Of a DNA stretch of 54,935 nucleotides, positions 37,133 to 45,818 are shown piece by piece (position 1 is the first letter of the stretch; each line of letters starts with the position of its first letter). Source of the stretch: Actinomycetes bacterium (GTDB taxonomy: Bacteria > Actinomycetota > Acidimicrobiia > Acidimicrobiales > Palsa-688); the NCBI GenBank assembly GCA_021787365.1, contig JAJYMB010000108.1:1-54935 (forward strand). Direction: 5' to 3'. The position numbers and the translations under genes are program-made. The notes beneath the pieces were generated by a model. It made no database searches. It was not told where the DNA came from and saw only the letters and a list, made by a program, of their open reading frames with translations.

Positions 37133-37297
37133 CCTCGCTGGCACCGAGCGCGTCTCGAGGACCTACCGGGCGGCTGGCCGCCGGCTGACAAGCGTCGTCT
37201 CCGAGAGCGTCACCAGCGTTGTCATCACTCGGGGTGAGGGCAAGCCACGACTCGCGCCACATATGGTGGTGGCAGGCGTCCGTCTGCGAGTCCGGGG

Positions 37298-38170
37298 TCA
37301 GGAGGGTGTGAGCTCCAACTGGCGCGCGCCAACGGCCTTAGTCGCTTCCGTGTGGGCGAGGATGAAGATCCCAGCTACCACGGCCGAAAAGGAAACCACC
37401 TCGGCACTGCTCGCAATGAGGCCAGCTCGGAGCGACTCCCCAAATACGGCCGCACCGACCACAACGCTCACAACGGGGTCCGTGGCCAACAAAGTGGGTA
37501 GGGAGGCGTCGAGAGGCCCGGCCTGGAACGCACTCTGAGAGAGCACCATGCCCGCTGCCCCCGCAGCTAGCAACGCATATGGCTGCCAGTTGGACAACAA
37601 CGACCCGACCCCCAACGAGAGCAGGTGAGCGCAGTCCTTCGTCAGAGCGGCCGACGCCCCGAAGACCACCCCCCCGGCTGTGCCGAAAGCCATCGCTTTC
37701 CAACGCGGGCTGCACTCACGACCCAAGACCACCAGCGTGCCGGCCACCAGGACCGTAACGAAAAGAAGGGCAGCCCAGGTGCTGCCAGGCACGCTCGGGT
37801 GCCCGGCTGTGGGGTGGCTGACAACTAGGAACACACCAAGACCGGCGGTCGTGAGCAAGACGCCGCTCCAGTCCCAGCTGCGCATCCGGTATGGGACCAG
37901 CCTGGCCTTGATGGGTAGGGCGAACAGCAGGCTCACTACCAAGAGCGGCTGCACCAGCACCAGGGAACCCCTGGACAAAGCCACCCACTGGCAGGCATAA
38001 CCAACCCCATCGAAACATAAGCCGATCAACCATCGGGGCCGAGTAGCGAGCCGGGCGACCAGGCTAACTCTGAGCGATTTATCGCGTGGCTGGCACTCTG
38101 CCTCCCGCTGCTGGAAGACCGAGGCCAACGCGAAGAGGAGCGCGGCAAATAAGGCAGCAGCGATCGCCAT
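37298..38170 (-). CDS. DMT-superfamily membrane transporter-like protein
   Basis: 290 aa, about nine or ten membrane helices. MAIAAALFAALLFALASVFQ opens the protein, the mid part has LVLVQPLLVVSLLFALPI, and the second half has SQSAFQAGPLDASLPTLLAT followed by DPVVSVVVGAAVFGESL. This is the pattern of the EamA/DMT-like family common in Actinobacteria. The substrate is unknown. The ATG at 38170 is placed at the first helix; no strong ribosome site is seen. It is transcribed alone and away from tRNA-Leu. Confidence 0.82.
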   Translation of the reverse strand: MAIAAALFAALLFALASVFQQREAECQPRDKSLRVSLVARLATRPRWLIGLCFDGVGYACQWVALSRGSLVLVQPLLVVSLLFALPIKARLVPYRMRSWDWSGVLLTTAGLGVFLVVSHPTAGHPSVPGSTWAALLFVTVLVAGTLVVLGRECSPRWKAMAFGTAGGVVFGASAALTKDCAHLLSLGVGSLLSNWQPYALLAAGAAGMVLSQSAFQAGPLDASLPTLLATDPVVSVVVGAAVFGESLRAGLIASSAEVVSFSAVVAGIFILAHTEATKAVGARQLELTPS

Positions 38171-38425
38171 CGCGCCACCGTACCAGCTCTGCCTTTCCGC
38201 CACCTCCGCAAGTTGCCCCCCGTCCACGGGGCCTTGCAGCGCTTACCCAAAAACGTCCGGTCCAAGCACCCAGGACTGCGTCGGCTGGCCCCTAGACTGA
38301 CGACCGGTGCCACGACAGGCAACTTTCGCTCGGTTGCGACCGATGCTCCTGGTTGGGCAAGTGGGCGTTGTCGATGGAGCAACGAGCCGACCGTTCCTGG
38401 AGGCAGCACTGGCGACCTGATCCTT

Positions 38426-38507
38426 GGGCGCGTGGTGAAATCGGTAGACACAGCGGGCTTAAACCCTGCCGCCTAAGAGCATGAGGGTTCGACCCCCTCC
38501 GCGCCCA
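38426..38507 (+). tRNA. tRNA-Leu (anticodon UAA)
   Basis: The acceptor stem GGGCGCG (38426-38432) pairs with CGCGCCC (38500-38506), and the discriminator base is A. The D-arm region TGGTGAAATCGGTAGACACA, anticodon stem GCGGG/CCTGC around the loop CTTAAAC (anticodon TAA), an extended variable region and the T-arm GAGGG-TTCGACC-CCCTC complete the cloverleaf. It reads UUA codons, rare in high-GC Actinobacteria. CCA is not encoded and must be added by the CCA enzyme. Confidence 0.93.
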
Positions 38508-38561
38508 CGCCGACTTGGCTGCAAAGTGGCTGGCCAAGAGCTTGTCGCGACACGTCGGCGT

Positions 38562-38583
38562 GGCGCCCTCCGCGTTGGGCGCC
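38562..38583 (+). terminator. Possible terminator hairpin after tRNA-Leu
   Basis: GGCGCCC and GGGCGCC form a perfect 7-base stem with an 8-base loop, 55 bases after the tRNA end. There is no U-run. Confidence 0.35.
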
Positions 38584-38639
38584 GGCAGCAGAGCGGGTAC
38601 CGACCAGCAAGTGGTCGACACCTAGCCGGGCCGGCCCTC

Positions 38640-39662
38640 TCAGCCCCTGCGTTGGGCGGCCAACAGAGCGGCCCCCACGGCCCCCGCTTTCTCTCCCAAC
38701 TGGGCCGGGACGAGACGTATCCTGCGCGCCTCAGGGGCTTCGACGAGGTCGGCGAAGGCGTCCTGTAGCGGCTCCATCACTGCCTGCTCGGCCTCGATGA
38801 GCCCCCCGCCCAGGACTATGACGGAGGGGTCGAGGACGTTGGACAGGTTGGCCAGCCCGAGAGCCAACCACCAGGCAAACTCCTTCATGACCGCCAGAGC
38901 TTCAGGGTGACCGTCTAGGGCGGCCTCGGTCACGTGCTCGCCGCGCACGGCTTCAGGGTCGCCCCCCGCCGCCTTCACGGCACAGTCCAGTCTTCCGGCT
39001 AGGGCAGCCTCACGCGCCAGACGACCAAGTCCGTCACCGGACGCGAACCGCTCCCAGCAGCCGCGTTTCCCACACGGGCAGGGTGGCCCGTGGGGGTCGA
39101 TGACCATGTGGCCGATCTCACCGGCAAAGCCGTGCGCCCCCTCGAGCAGGCGACCACGGGTCACCATGCCGCCCCCGATCCCGGTTCCGAGGGTCACCAT
39201 GAGCACATCGTCAAAACCCTGAGCGGCACCAACTGAATGTTCCGCCCAGCAAGCCGCCGTCGCATCGTTGAGCACCACAGTGCTCGCGCCGGGGTCACGG
39301 TGCTCAGCCAGGAGCTGGCGCAGGTCCATCCCGTCCACGCTGTGCAGGTGCGGGCAGAAATGAGCGGTGCCGTTGCGGTCGAGCATGCCCGGGAAACCGA
39401 CACCGAGAGGCAGTGTGCTCGACCTCTCGCTGGCCCCCTCTGCCACTTGGGCGACGCCGACCAGGACCGTTTCGATGACGTCACCAGCGCGGACCGGCGT
39501 GCGCAGCTTGGCCCAAGCCTCGACTTCGCCGGCTGGGCTCAACCGTACAGCCAGCACTTTGGTGCCGCCGATGTCCACTCCTATGGCCGGGCCTATGTCC
39601 AAGGCTCCAATAGTACGAGCTGGCCTCAGGTCCGGCGACAGGTTTCCCCATGCTCCGGCCAC
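38640..39662 (-). CDS. ROK-family sugar kinase (glucokinase-like)
   Basis: 340 aa. The ATP phosphate loop is GVDIGGTKVLAVRL. The ROK zinc motif CPCGKRGCWERFASG is preceded by GEIGHMVIDPHG with the metal His, and the catalytic-base region LNDATAACWAEH and GTGIGGGMV are present. It phosphorylates glucose or a related hexose with ATP in the cytosol. The start at GTG 39662 is uncertain: family homology begins at about residue 27, so a TTG near residue 21 could be the true start. It might feed hexoses released by the glycan locus, but it is not adjacent to it. Confidence 0.88.
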   Translation of the reverse strand: MAGAWGNLSPDLRPARTIGALDIGPAIGVDIGGTKVLAVRLSPAGEVEAWAKLRTPVRAGDVIETVLVGVAQVAEGASERSSTLPLGVGFPGMLDRNGTAHFCPHLHSVDGMDLRQLLAEHRDPGASTVVLNDATAACWAEHSVGAAQGFDDVLMVTLGTGIGGGMVTRGRLLEGAHGFAGEIGHMVIDPHGPPCPCGKRGCWERFASGDGLGRLAREAALAGRLDCAVKAAGGDPEAVRGEHVTEAALDGHPEALAVMKEFAWWLALGLANLSNVLDPSVIVLGGGLIEAEQAVMEPLQDAFADLVEAPEARRIRLVPAQLGEKAGAVGAALLAAQRRG

Positions 39663-39887
39663 TGGCAGTGACCTGCTCGACTGGCCCGAGCCCGGACGAA
39701 ACGTTCGCGAGGCTTCTTGTCGCTGAGGCGTTCTTTGCGGCCGCCGAGGCTGGCGCGGTTATACCGACCAGCGATAATAGCCCTACGGCCGTCACGAGCA
39801 GGGTTGCTGGGTCCTTCACTTGCACGCGGAGAAGCGCCCATGAGACTCGAGCCGTATCGCTCCCTGATATTGGGGGGGGGCGATCGC

Positions 39888-40274
39888 TCAGTCGGCCCGT
39901 ACCTCGAACCACACCGCTTTCCTGTCCCCGGCAAGTGGGCGTACTCCCCAGGCCGTCGCCAAGTGGTCCACCAACCAAAGGCCGCGACCACCCTCGTCCA
40001 ACGCTCCCGGTTCCCTCAGGACTGGGGCGCGCGGATCCGCGTCCTGCACCTCCACCCATACTCGGGTCCCGCCCACCTGCACGGAGACCTCGAGCGCGCC
40101 ACCCGCGTGGCGCTCTGCGTTGGCCGTGAGTTCGTCCATGAGCAGGACGGCTACGTCGGGGTCGACCAGGCAACCCGACTCCGCGAGGGCATTGGCTACG
40201 ACCCGCCTCGCAAGGAACAGTGCGACCTCGCCCCGCCTGAAGCGGACGCTGATTTCCACCGCCGTCACCCCCAT
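39888..40274 (-). CDS. RsbW-like ATP-binding protein (anti-sigma / serine kinase)
   Basis: 128 aa, a single GHKL ATPase domain. The N-box DELTANAERHA and the G-box region DEGGRGLWLVDHLATAWGV are clear. Members bind and inhibit an alternative sigma factor or phosphorylate an anti-sigma antagonist. No sigma factor or STAS antagonist is next to it, as is common for the many stand-alone copies in Actinobacteria. The ATG at 40274 is chosen; a GGAGG site lies further upstream than ideal. The window also has SigB/SigF-like promoters, but a link is unproven. Confidence 0.8.
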   Translation of the reverse strand: MGVTAVEISVRFRRGEVALFLARRVVANALAESGCLVDPDVAVLLMDELTANAERHAGGALEVSVQVGGTRVWVEVQDADPRAPVLREPGALDEGGRGLWLVDHLATAWGVRPLAGDRKAVWFEVRAD

Positions 40275-40322
40275 TCGGCGCCCACGCTTGGCCTTCCTCC
40301 TTCCGGAGAAGAAGAGTCCTAT

Positions 40323-41234
40323 TTAAGCTGGGCTACGCTTCGCGAGCTTTTGCATGGCTTTCCCGAGCGGTCGCGCGCAGTCCCCAATATCCTCCCAGGG
40401 GTCGCGGTTACTGCTCAGCCGGGCAGGCACGTCGGCAACTTTGAAACCCGGAGACCTAGCCCCGCCGAGCTCGCCCCAGGCCAAGGGGGTCGCAACTGGC
40501 GCGCCAGGCAGCGCCCGGACGGAGTAGGAAGCGACCGACGTCTGGGCGTACGCGTTGCGTTGCACGTCTATAAAGACCCGGCCCTCCCGCTTGTCTTTGC
40601 GAGCCTCGGTGGTCCGCTCATCCGGTGCCATACTCGCCACCTCTTCAGCCAGGGTGTGGGCAAACGAGCGCACCTCGTCGAAGCCTTGGCGCCGCTCGAT
40701 CGGCACTACCACGTGCAGCCCCCTCGACCCTGTCGTCTGGACAAAAGGCACGAGGCCAAGTTCTTCTAACGCCTTACGCAGGTCGGCTGCAGTCGAGCGG
40801 ACCGCTTGGAAGTCGTCGTCGCTGGAAGGGTCGAGGTCGAAGACGAGGCGGTCGGGCACGTCGGGCCTGTCCGAGCGGCTGAGCCACGAGTGGAAGGTGA
40901 TGCACGCCTGGGCTGCCAAGTACGCCAGTGTCGCCTCGTCGTCGCAAACGACCTGAGTAAGCGCGCCGCCCTTTTTCCCCACGGCCGCGGTGTGCACCCA
41001 GTCAGGAAAGTAATTCGGCACTTCCTTTTGGTAGAAGCCGCCTGCTTGGATCCCGTCAGGGAAGCGAGCGAGCATGAGGGGCCTACCCCTCAGGTGTGGG
41101 ACCATCGTGTGCGCAACCGCCCGGTAGTACCCGACAAGGTCCTCCTTGGTCAAGCCGTCCTGTGGGAAAAGCAGCTTGTCGGGGTGAGACAGTGTGAAGC
41201 TGTGCGTATCCACGGTGAGCTGGCTACTGGCCAC
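40323..41234 (-). CDS. ligD: LigD polymerase module (stand-alone NHEJ primase-polymerase)
   Basis: 303 aa, exactly one LigD-Pol domain. Metal-binding Asp133 and Asp135 lie in VFDLDPSSDD, His174 in TTGSRGLHVVVP, and the third carboxylate Asp223 in VFIDVQRN. It fills gaps at DNA ends, preferring ribonucleotides, in non-homologous end joining. The GTG at 41234 has a GGGAGG ribosome site and overlaps the end of the ligase gene by 11 bases, so the two are coupled. In many bacteria this domain is fused to ligase and phosphoesterase. Here all three are separate genes. Confidence 0.92.
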   Translation of the reverse strand: MASSQLTVDTHSFTLSHPDKLLFPQDGLTKEDLVGYYRAVAHTMVPHLRGRPLMLARFPDGIQAGGFYQKEVPNYFPDWVHTAAVGKKGGALTQVVCDDEATLAYLAAQACITFHSWLSRSDRPDVPDRLVFDLDPSSDDDFQAVRSTAADLRKALEELGLVPFVQTTGSRGLHVVVPIERRQGFDEVRSFAHTLAEEVASMAPDERTTEARKDKREGRVFIDVQRNAYAQTSVASYSVRALPGAPVATPLAWGELGGARSPGFKVADVPARLSSNRDPWEDIGDCARPLGKAMQKLAKRSPA

Positions 41235-42282
41235 GGACGGTCCTCCCTCGCGGGTTTTCGCGGTGGACCTCTCCCGCTGCCTTGTCCTCTCGGAGACCCT
41301 CGAACCGCGGGTGACGGAGCTTGCCTTCGGAGGTCCATTCGGTAAAGCTCACCTGCACCACGAGCTCTGGGCGCGCCCAGTGGACGCCACGACCAACCTT
41401 GGGCGCTGGCGTAAAGGCCGGCCGGGTGGATTCCAACCGCTTCAAACGCCTGCCTAGCTCGACCAGCGTGGCCCGGTCGAAGCCCGTACCGACCTTGCCC
41501 GCGTATACGAGATCGCCCTGGCCGTCGTAGTAGCCGACGAGGAGGGCTCCGAGACCGATGCGGCTGCCGGCGGGCTCAGTGAACCCGGCGACAACGAACT
41601 CCTGGCCCGCCGAGCACTTGAGCTTCAACCAGTCGGACGAACGCCGTGGCACATAAGCCGAGGTGGTTTCTTTCGCGATAAGCCCCTCCCAGCCGTGCGT
41701 GCAAGCTTGCGCGAAATAGCGCTCGCCGTCGCAGTTGCGGTGCACCGTATAGCGGACCGGGTCGCGGAAGTCGAGCGCGCGTCGCAAAACGCGCTTGCGA
41801 TCGAGAAGCGCGAGGCGGGTAGCGTCCCGGCCCTGCGCGTAGAGAAGGTCGAAAACATAAAAAAACACACGCACGGAGCTCATTCGTGCAACCTCCGGGT
41901 CCTTTATGCCGGACCTCTGCTGCAACAGGGCGAAGCTCGTGCGAGCCCCGTCGAAGGCGACAACTTCCCCGTCCACCACGAAGTCATCGAGCGGTTGGTC
42001 TCTCAGGGCGTCGGCTATCTCGGGGTAGGTGCCTTCGAGCGGCCGGCACGATCGCGAACGTAGGCGCAATTCCCCCCTACTGCGGAACGCCAAGCAGCGT
42101 TCGCCGTCGAACTTGCGCTCGAAGGCCCAACCTGGGTCGGAGAAAGGCTTGTCCGTCAACGTCGCCAACATGGGCGGCACCCACTCGGGAGGTGCTGCCT
42201 CGCGCAGCGTCGCGCGTGGACCATACGCAAGGATGTCGAACGGGCCCGTCACTCCGCACACCGAGGCGACGATCCGCGCCAA
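41224..42282 (-). CDS. ligD: ATP-dependent DNA ligase module of LigD type
   Basis: 352 aa from a TTG at 42282; an in-frame GTG at 42252 is an alternative, and family homology starts near VPPMLATL. The adenylation motif is ERKFDGERC with Lys57 as the AMP-accepting residue. Further motifs are VVDGEVVAFDG, EGLIAKE and SDWLKLKC, followed by the OB-fold domain (GALLVGYYDGQGDLVYAGKV). It seals nicks at DNA ends after the polymerase module acts. It is co-transcribed with the LigD-Pol gene and divergent from the FNT-family gene. No ku gene is in the window. Confidence 0.9.
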   Translation of the reverse strand: MARIVASVCGVTGPFDILAYGPRATLREAAPPEWVPPMLATLTDKPFSDPGWAFERKFDGERCLAFRSRGELRLRSRSCRPLEGTYPEIADALRDQPLDDFVVDGEVVAFDGARTSFALLQQRSGIKDPEVARMSSVRVFFYVFDLLYAQGRDATRLALLDRKRVLRRALDFRDPVRYTVHRNCDGERYFAQACTHGWEGLIAKETTSAYVPRRSSDWLKLKCSAGQEFVVAGFTEPAGSRIGLGALLVGYYDGQGDLVYAGKVGTGFDRATLVELGRRLKRLESTRPAFTPAPKVGRGVHWARPELVVQVSFTEWTSEGKLRHPRFEGLREDKAAGEVHRENPRGRTVRGQ

Positions 42283-42323
42283 GGGGAATGACGGCGCCCC
42301 ACCGGGGTACAGAAGGCACCTTG

Positions 42324-43205
42324 ATGGAAGACGCCATTGGGACGCCGCAGCACCGGCCGCCGTCCACAGCGGGACCCGAGTACCCGCGCGAGGAAACCAT
42401 CGAGCGTTCGTTCGACCGGATAGTAGGGGAGGGTCGACCTCGCCTGCAGCGCCTTTGGCCGGACATGCTGGCCACGGGCACTGTCGCAGGGCTCGAGGTG
42501 GGCTTCGGGGTCCTCGTGCTCATTATCACGACCAAGACCACCGGCAGCCTGGCTCTCGGAGGTTTGGCCTTCTCCATAGGTTTCATCGGGCTCCGTCTGG
42601 GCCACAGCGAACTGTTCACCGAAGGCTTCCTCGTGCCCGTCACGGTCGTGGCCGCTGGCGAGGCGAGGGTGCGCGACCTTATGAGGCTCTGGGTCTGGAC
42701 GCTGGTCGGCAACCTGGGCGGCGGATGGCTGATGGCCCTCCTCATCGACACAGCCTTCCCCTCCCTCCGCAGACAAGAAATCCTGATTGGGAGCTACTAC
42801 GTGCTGTCCGGGGTGAACATGCGGAGCCTGGCCCTCGGCATCCTCGCGGGAGGAGCGATAACCCTCATGACTCGGATGCACAGTGGCACCGACTCCGAGA
42901 TGGCCAAGCTCCTCGCATCGGTTTCCATGGCGTTCCTCATAGCTGGCGCGCGGCTGTTCCACTCGGTCCTCGACTCGATCCTCGTGTTCTGCGCCCTCAA
43001 CACGTTCCATGCACCCTTTGGTTACTTGGCCTGGGCCCGCTTTTTTGGCTGGGCTATCGTTGGCAACCTGGCCGGTGGCCTCGGTCTCACGACCCTCCTC
43101 CGTCTCGTGCGGAGCCGTCGGCGTTTGATCGACCACCGCGCAGCCAACCACTTGCCTCCGGTCCCGAAGACGGCGGCGGCGTTGCTCACCAAGCGCGGCA
43201 ACTAA
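42324..43205 (+). CDS. Formate/nitrite transporter (FNT) family membrane protein
   Basis: 293 aa with six expected helices. ATGTVAGLEVGFGVLVLIIT, GHSELFTEGFLVPVT, WLMALLIDTAFPSL and RMHSGTDSEMAKLL follow the pattern of the YfdC-like FNT branch. A channel for formate, nitrite, hydrosulfide or another small anion is implied; the exact one cannot be told. A polar N-terminal tail of about 45 residues precedes helix 1. The ATG at 42324 has an AGAAGG site. It diverges from the LigD ligase gene with a 41-base gap. Confidence 0.85.
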   Translation: MEDAIGTPQHRPPSTAGPEYPREETIERSFDRIVGEGRPRLQRLWPDMLATGTVAGLEVGFGVLVLIITTKTTGSLALGGLAFSIGFIGLRLGHSELFTEGFLVPVTVVAAGEARVRDLMRLWVWTLVGNLGGGWLMALLIDTAFPSLRRQEILIGSYYVLSGVNMRSLALGILAGGAITLMTRMHSGTDSEMAKLLASVSMAFLIAGARLFHSVLDSILVFCALNTFHAPFGYLAWARFFGWAIVGNLAGGLGLTTLLRLVRSRRRLIDHRAANHLPPVPKTAAALLTKRGN

Positions 43206-43646
43206 GAAGTCAGCTGAGCTGCTCGTACGGTCGGTCACTGCACAGAGCTGGCCCGCTGCGACTGCATTCGCCCTTGCTCCTTCCATATGGCATGGTTTAC
43301 CCCTGCTGAGCTGGCTCAAACTCGTCCTCGGACCGGCCAGCCGCGCTGAGGCTAAAAGAAGAACACCGTTAAGCCCAAGCCCATAAGCCCAAGCCCATAA
43401 GCCCAAGCCCACCCCAAGCCCCGGGCCGGACCCGTGGCCACCGCCCAATCCTTGGCCGCAACCCGGCCCGAACCCGCCGCCCCTGCCCGACCCTCAACCG
43501 GCACCATCTGATTGAAGCAGCCCTGTGTACGGGCGGCCGAACTGAGTAGTTCAGGGCTATGGGCCAGATTGTGCCCATTTTCTGGCTCTTACGCCTGCGC
43601 GCCTAGTCCGAGCTCTACCTCGTGACACCGGAGGAGTAGCAAGGAA
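43206..43646. other. 441-base gene-free stretch
   Basis: No convincing gene on either strand. It contains a 3 x 14-bp tandem repeat (43370-43411) and a C-rich stretch. It lies between the FNT gene and the cytochrome-oxidase remnant and may be decayed sequence. Confidence 0.6.
43370..43411. repeat. Three 14-bp tandem repeats
   Basis: TAAGCCCAAGCCCA occurs three times in a row, followed by a degenerate CCCCAAGCCCC. It is noncoding, as far as I can see. Confidence 0.85.
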
Positions 43647-43850
43647 ATGACCCTGAGGCAAGAGCGGCCGCGCTTGGAGCACCCCGAACGGCGCCTCACC
43701 GAGTTCGTCCCCGGCCCCAAGTACAAGGGCCGGCTGGCCTACTGACGAGCACGGACCACAAGCAGATCGGGAGGACTACATGGTGACGAGCTTCATCATG
43801 TTCCTGATCGCCGGGTCATGGCGGTGCTCATGCGTGTCCAGCTGGCGGCA
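43647..43850 (+). pseudogene. ctaD: N-terminal remnant of cytochrome c oxidase subunit I (ctaD)
   Basis: Three reading frames in succession spell the start of COX1. An ATG at 43647 with an AAGGAA site gives a short polar N-terminus ending in KYKGRLAY and then a stop (43743). One frame over reads LTSTDHKQIG (43742-43771), the diagnostic COX1 motif. The next frame reads YMVTSFIMFLIAG (43777-43815), and a last shift gives VMAVLMRVQLAA (43815-43850), the first membrane helix. Each shift equals a one-base loss (modulo three), and the rest of the roughly 550-aa protein is absent. After 43850 a different frame gives about 40 codons ending at a TAA near 43967 with no recognised identity. Confidence 0.75.
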
Positions 43851-43994
43851 AGAAGCTCGACGACACGCTCGGCAAGGTCAACGCGCCCATGCCCCGGCCG
43901 GCGTCAGCACCCAAAACGGCTTCGGCGGAGAGGGCAACGGCAATGGGGACGCAGTCAAAGGTGTAACAGCGGCCCGGAAGGGTAGTGGGGGGCC

Positions 43995-45815
43995 ATGAGC
44001 GAGACGGTCTCCACTTTCCTGCTCCGACGCCTGCGGGCCTGGGGGGTCGAGCAGGTCTTCGGCTACCCCGGCGACGGGATAAACGGGGTGTTCGCGGCCT
44101 GGGCCAAAGACGGGGCCAAAGACAACGGGGGCGGCCTACCCCGCTTCGTGCAGGCCCGCCACGAGGAGATGGCCGCCTTCGAGGCGGTCGGCTACGCCAA
44201 GTTCTCGGGCCGGCTCGGGGCCTGCACGGCCACTTCGGGGCCGGGTGCCGTCCACCTCCTGAACGGGCTCTACGACGCCTTGTTGGACCACGTCCCGGTG
44301 CTCGCCGTGGTGGGCCAGACCAACCGCAGCGCCATGGGCGGGGCCTACCAGCAAGAAGTGGACCTGATGGCGCTGTTCAAAGACGTGTGCTCCAACTACC
44401 TCCAGATGCTCACCGTGCCCGAGCAGCTGCCGAACCTGGTGGACCGGGCCGTGCGCACGGCTCTTTCTAGGCGGGTGCCGACCTGCATAATCGTGCCCTA
44501 CGACGTGCAGGAGCTCGAGTACCGCCCGCCCCCCCAGGAGTTCAAGATGGTCCCCTCGAGCCTCGGGGCCACCCGGGCGCGCCTCGTGCCCGACGAGGAC
44601 GGGGTGAGGCGCGCCGCCGAGGTGCTGAACGCGGGCAAGAAGGTGGCCATCTTGGCCGGCCAGGGCGCCCGGGGGGCAACCGGCCAGCTCGTCGAGGCCG
44701 CCGAAGCTCTCGGGGCGGGGGTGGCCAAGGCCCTGCTCGGCAAGGACGTGCTGGCCGACGACCTCGGTTTTGTCACCGGCTCTATCGGCCTGCTCGGCAC
44801 GCGCCCGAGCTACGAGATGATGCGCGACTGCGACACCTTGCTGACCGTCGGCTCGAGCTTCCCCTACAGCCAGTTCCTGCCCCCCTTCGGCCAGGCCCGA
44901 GGCGTGCAGATAGAAAGCGACGCCTCGGTGATCGGGATGCGCTACCCCTACGAGGTGAACCTGGTAGGCGACGCCGCAGCCACCCTCGAGGCCCTGCTCC
45001 CGCTGCTAGAGAGGAAGAAGGACCGCTCCTGGCGGGCCAAGGTGGAGGCCAACGTCGCCCGCTGGTGGGAGACCATGGAGCGCCAGGCCATGACCGGGAG
45101 CGACGTTCCCGGGACGGTCAACCCCCAGCGCCTCGTGTGGGAGCTCAGCTCGAGGCTCCCCCAAGACGCCATCGTCAGCTCCGACTCGGGCTCGGCGGCC
45201 AACTGGTACGCCCGGCACCTGAAGCTGAGGGCAGGCCAGCGCGCGTCGCTGTCGGGGACCCTAGCCACCATGGGCCCGGGCGTGCCCTACGCCATCGGCG
45301 CCAAGTTCGCCTTCCCGGGCCGGCCCGCCGTGGCCCTGGTCGGCGATGGCGCCATGCAGATGAACGGGATGGCCGAGCTCGTCACCGCGGCCCGCTACTG
45401 GCAGGACTGGGAGGACCCCCGCTTGGTCGTGGCCGTGCTGCACAACAACGACTTGAACCAGGTGACCTGGGAGATGCGGGCCATGGGCGGCTTCGCCAAG
45501 TACGCAGGGTCCCAGTCCCTGCCCGACGTGGCCTACGCCGCTTTTGCCGAGGGCATCGGGCTACGCGGGGTGGAGGTCACCCACCCAGACGAGGTGGCCA
45601 AGGCCTGGGAGCAGGCCTTCAGCTCCGACCGCCCGACCGTGCTCGACGTCCGTACCGACCCCAACGTGCCGCCCATCCCGCCCCACGCCACCTGGGAGCA
45701 GATGACCAACACGGCCAAGGCGCTCGCCTCGGGGGACGAGGACGCCTGGGAGATCATAAAGACCGGCGTGCGCCAAAAGGCCCAAGGGGTCCTGCGCGGG
45801 ACAAAGAAGGGCTGA
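43995..45815 (+). CDS. Thiamine-pyrophosphate enzyme, pyruvate-oxidase/acetolactate-synthase-like
   Basis: 606 aa with the three-domain TPP enzyme layout. The N-terminal pyrimidine domain has the catalytic Glu57 in ARHEEMAAFEA. The middle domain begins after about residue 190 with KKVAILAGQGARG. The C-terminal domain has the TPP motif GDGAMQMNGMAEL ending in HNNDLNQ. The closest relatives I recall are PoxB-like pyruvate oxidases (acetate plus CO2, electrons to quinone); other 2-oxoacid decarboxylating activities are possible. ATG at 43995 after a G-rich ribosome site. The stop is 3 bases before the FAD/Fe-S dehydrogenase, so the two are co-expressed. Confidence 0.87.
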   Translation: MSETVSTFLLRRLRAWGVEQVFGYPGDGINGVFAAWAKDGAKDNGGGLPRFVQARHEEMAAFEAVGYAKFSGRLGACTATSGPGAVHLLNGLYDALLDHVPVLAVVGQTNRSAMGGAYQQEVDLMALFKDVCSNYLQMLTVPEQLPNLVDRAVRTALSRRVPTCIIVPYDVQELEYRPPPQEFKMVPSSLGATRARLVPDEDGVRRAAEVLNAGKKVAILAGQGARGATGQLVEAAEALGAGVAKALLGKDVLADDLGFVTGSIGLLGTRPSYEMMRDCDTLLTVGSSFPYSQFLPPFGQARGVQIESDASVIGMRYPYEVNLVGDAAATLEALLPLLERKKDRSWRAKVEANVARWWETMERQAMTGSDVPGTVNPQRLVWELSSRLPQDAIVSSDSGSAANWYARHLKLRAGQRASLSGTLATMGPGVPYAIGAKFAFPGRPAVALVGDGAMQMNGMAELVTAARYWQDWEDPRLVVAVLHNNDLNQVTWEMRAMGGFAKYAGSQSLPDVAYAAFAEGIGLRGVEVTHPDEVAKAWEQAFSSDRPTVLDVRTDPNVPPIPPHATWEQMTNTAKALASGDEDAWEIIKTGVRQKAQGVLRGTKKG

Positions 45816-45818
45816 ACC

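Noticed and set aside
40275..40322. SigB-like promoter for the RsbW-like gene
   Set aside because: No GTTT-N14/16-GGGTA arrangement is present upstream.
42029..43309. 426-codon frame across the ligase-FNT junction
   Set aside because: It overlaps the FNT gene in another frame and is Arg/Pro-rich without family features.
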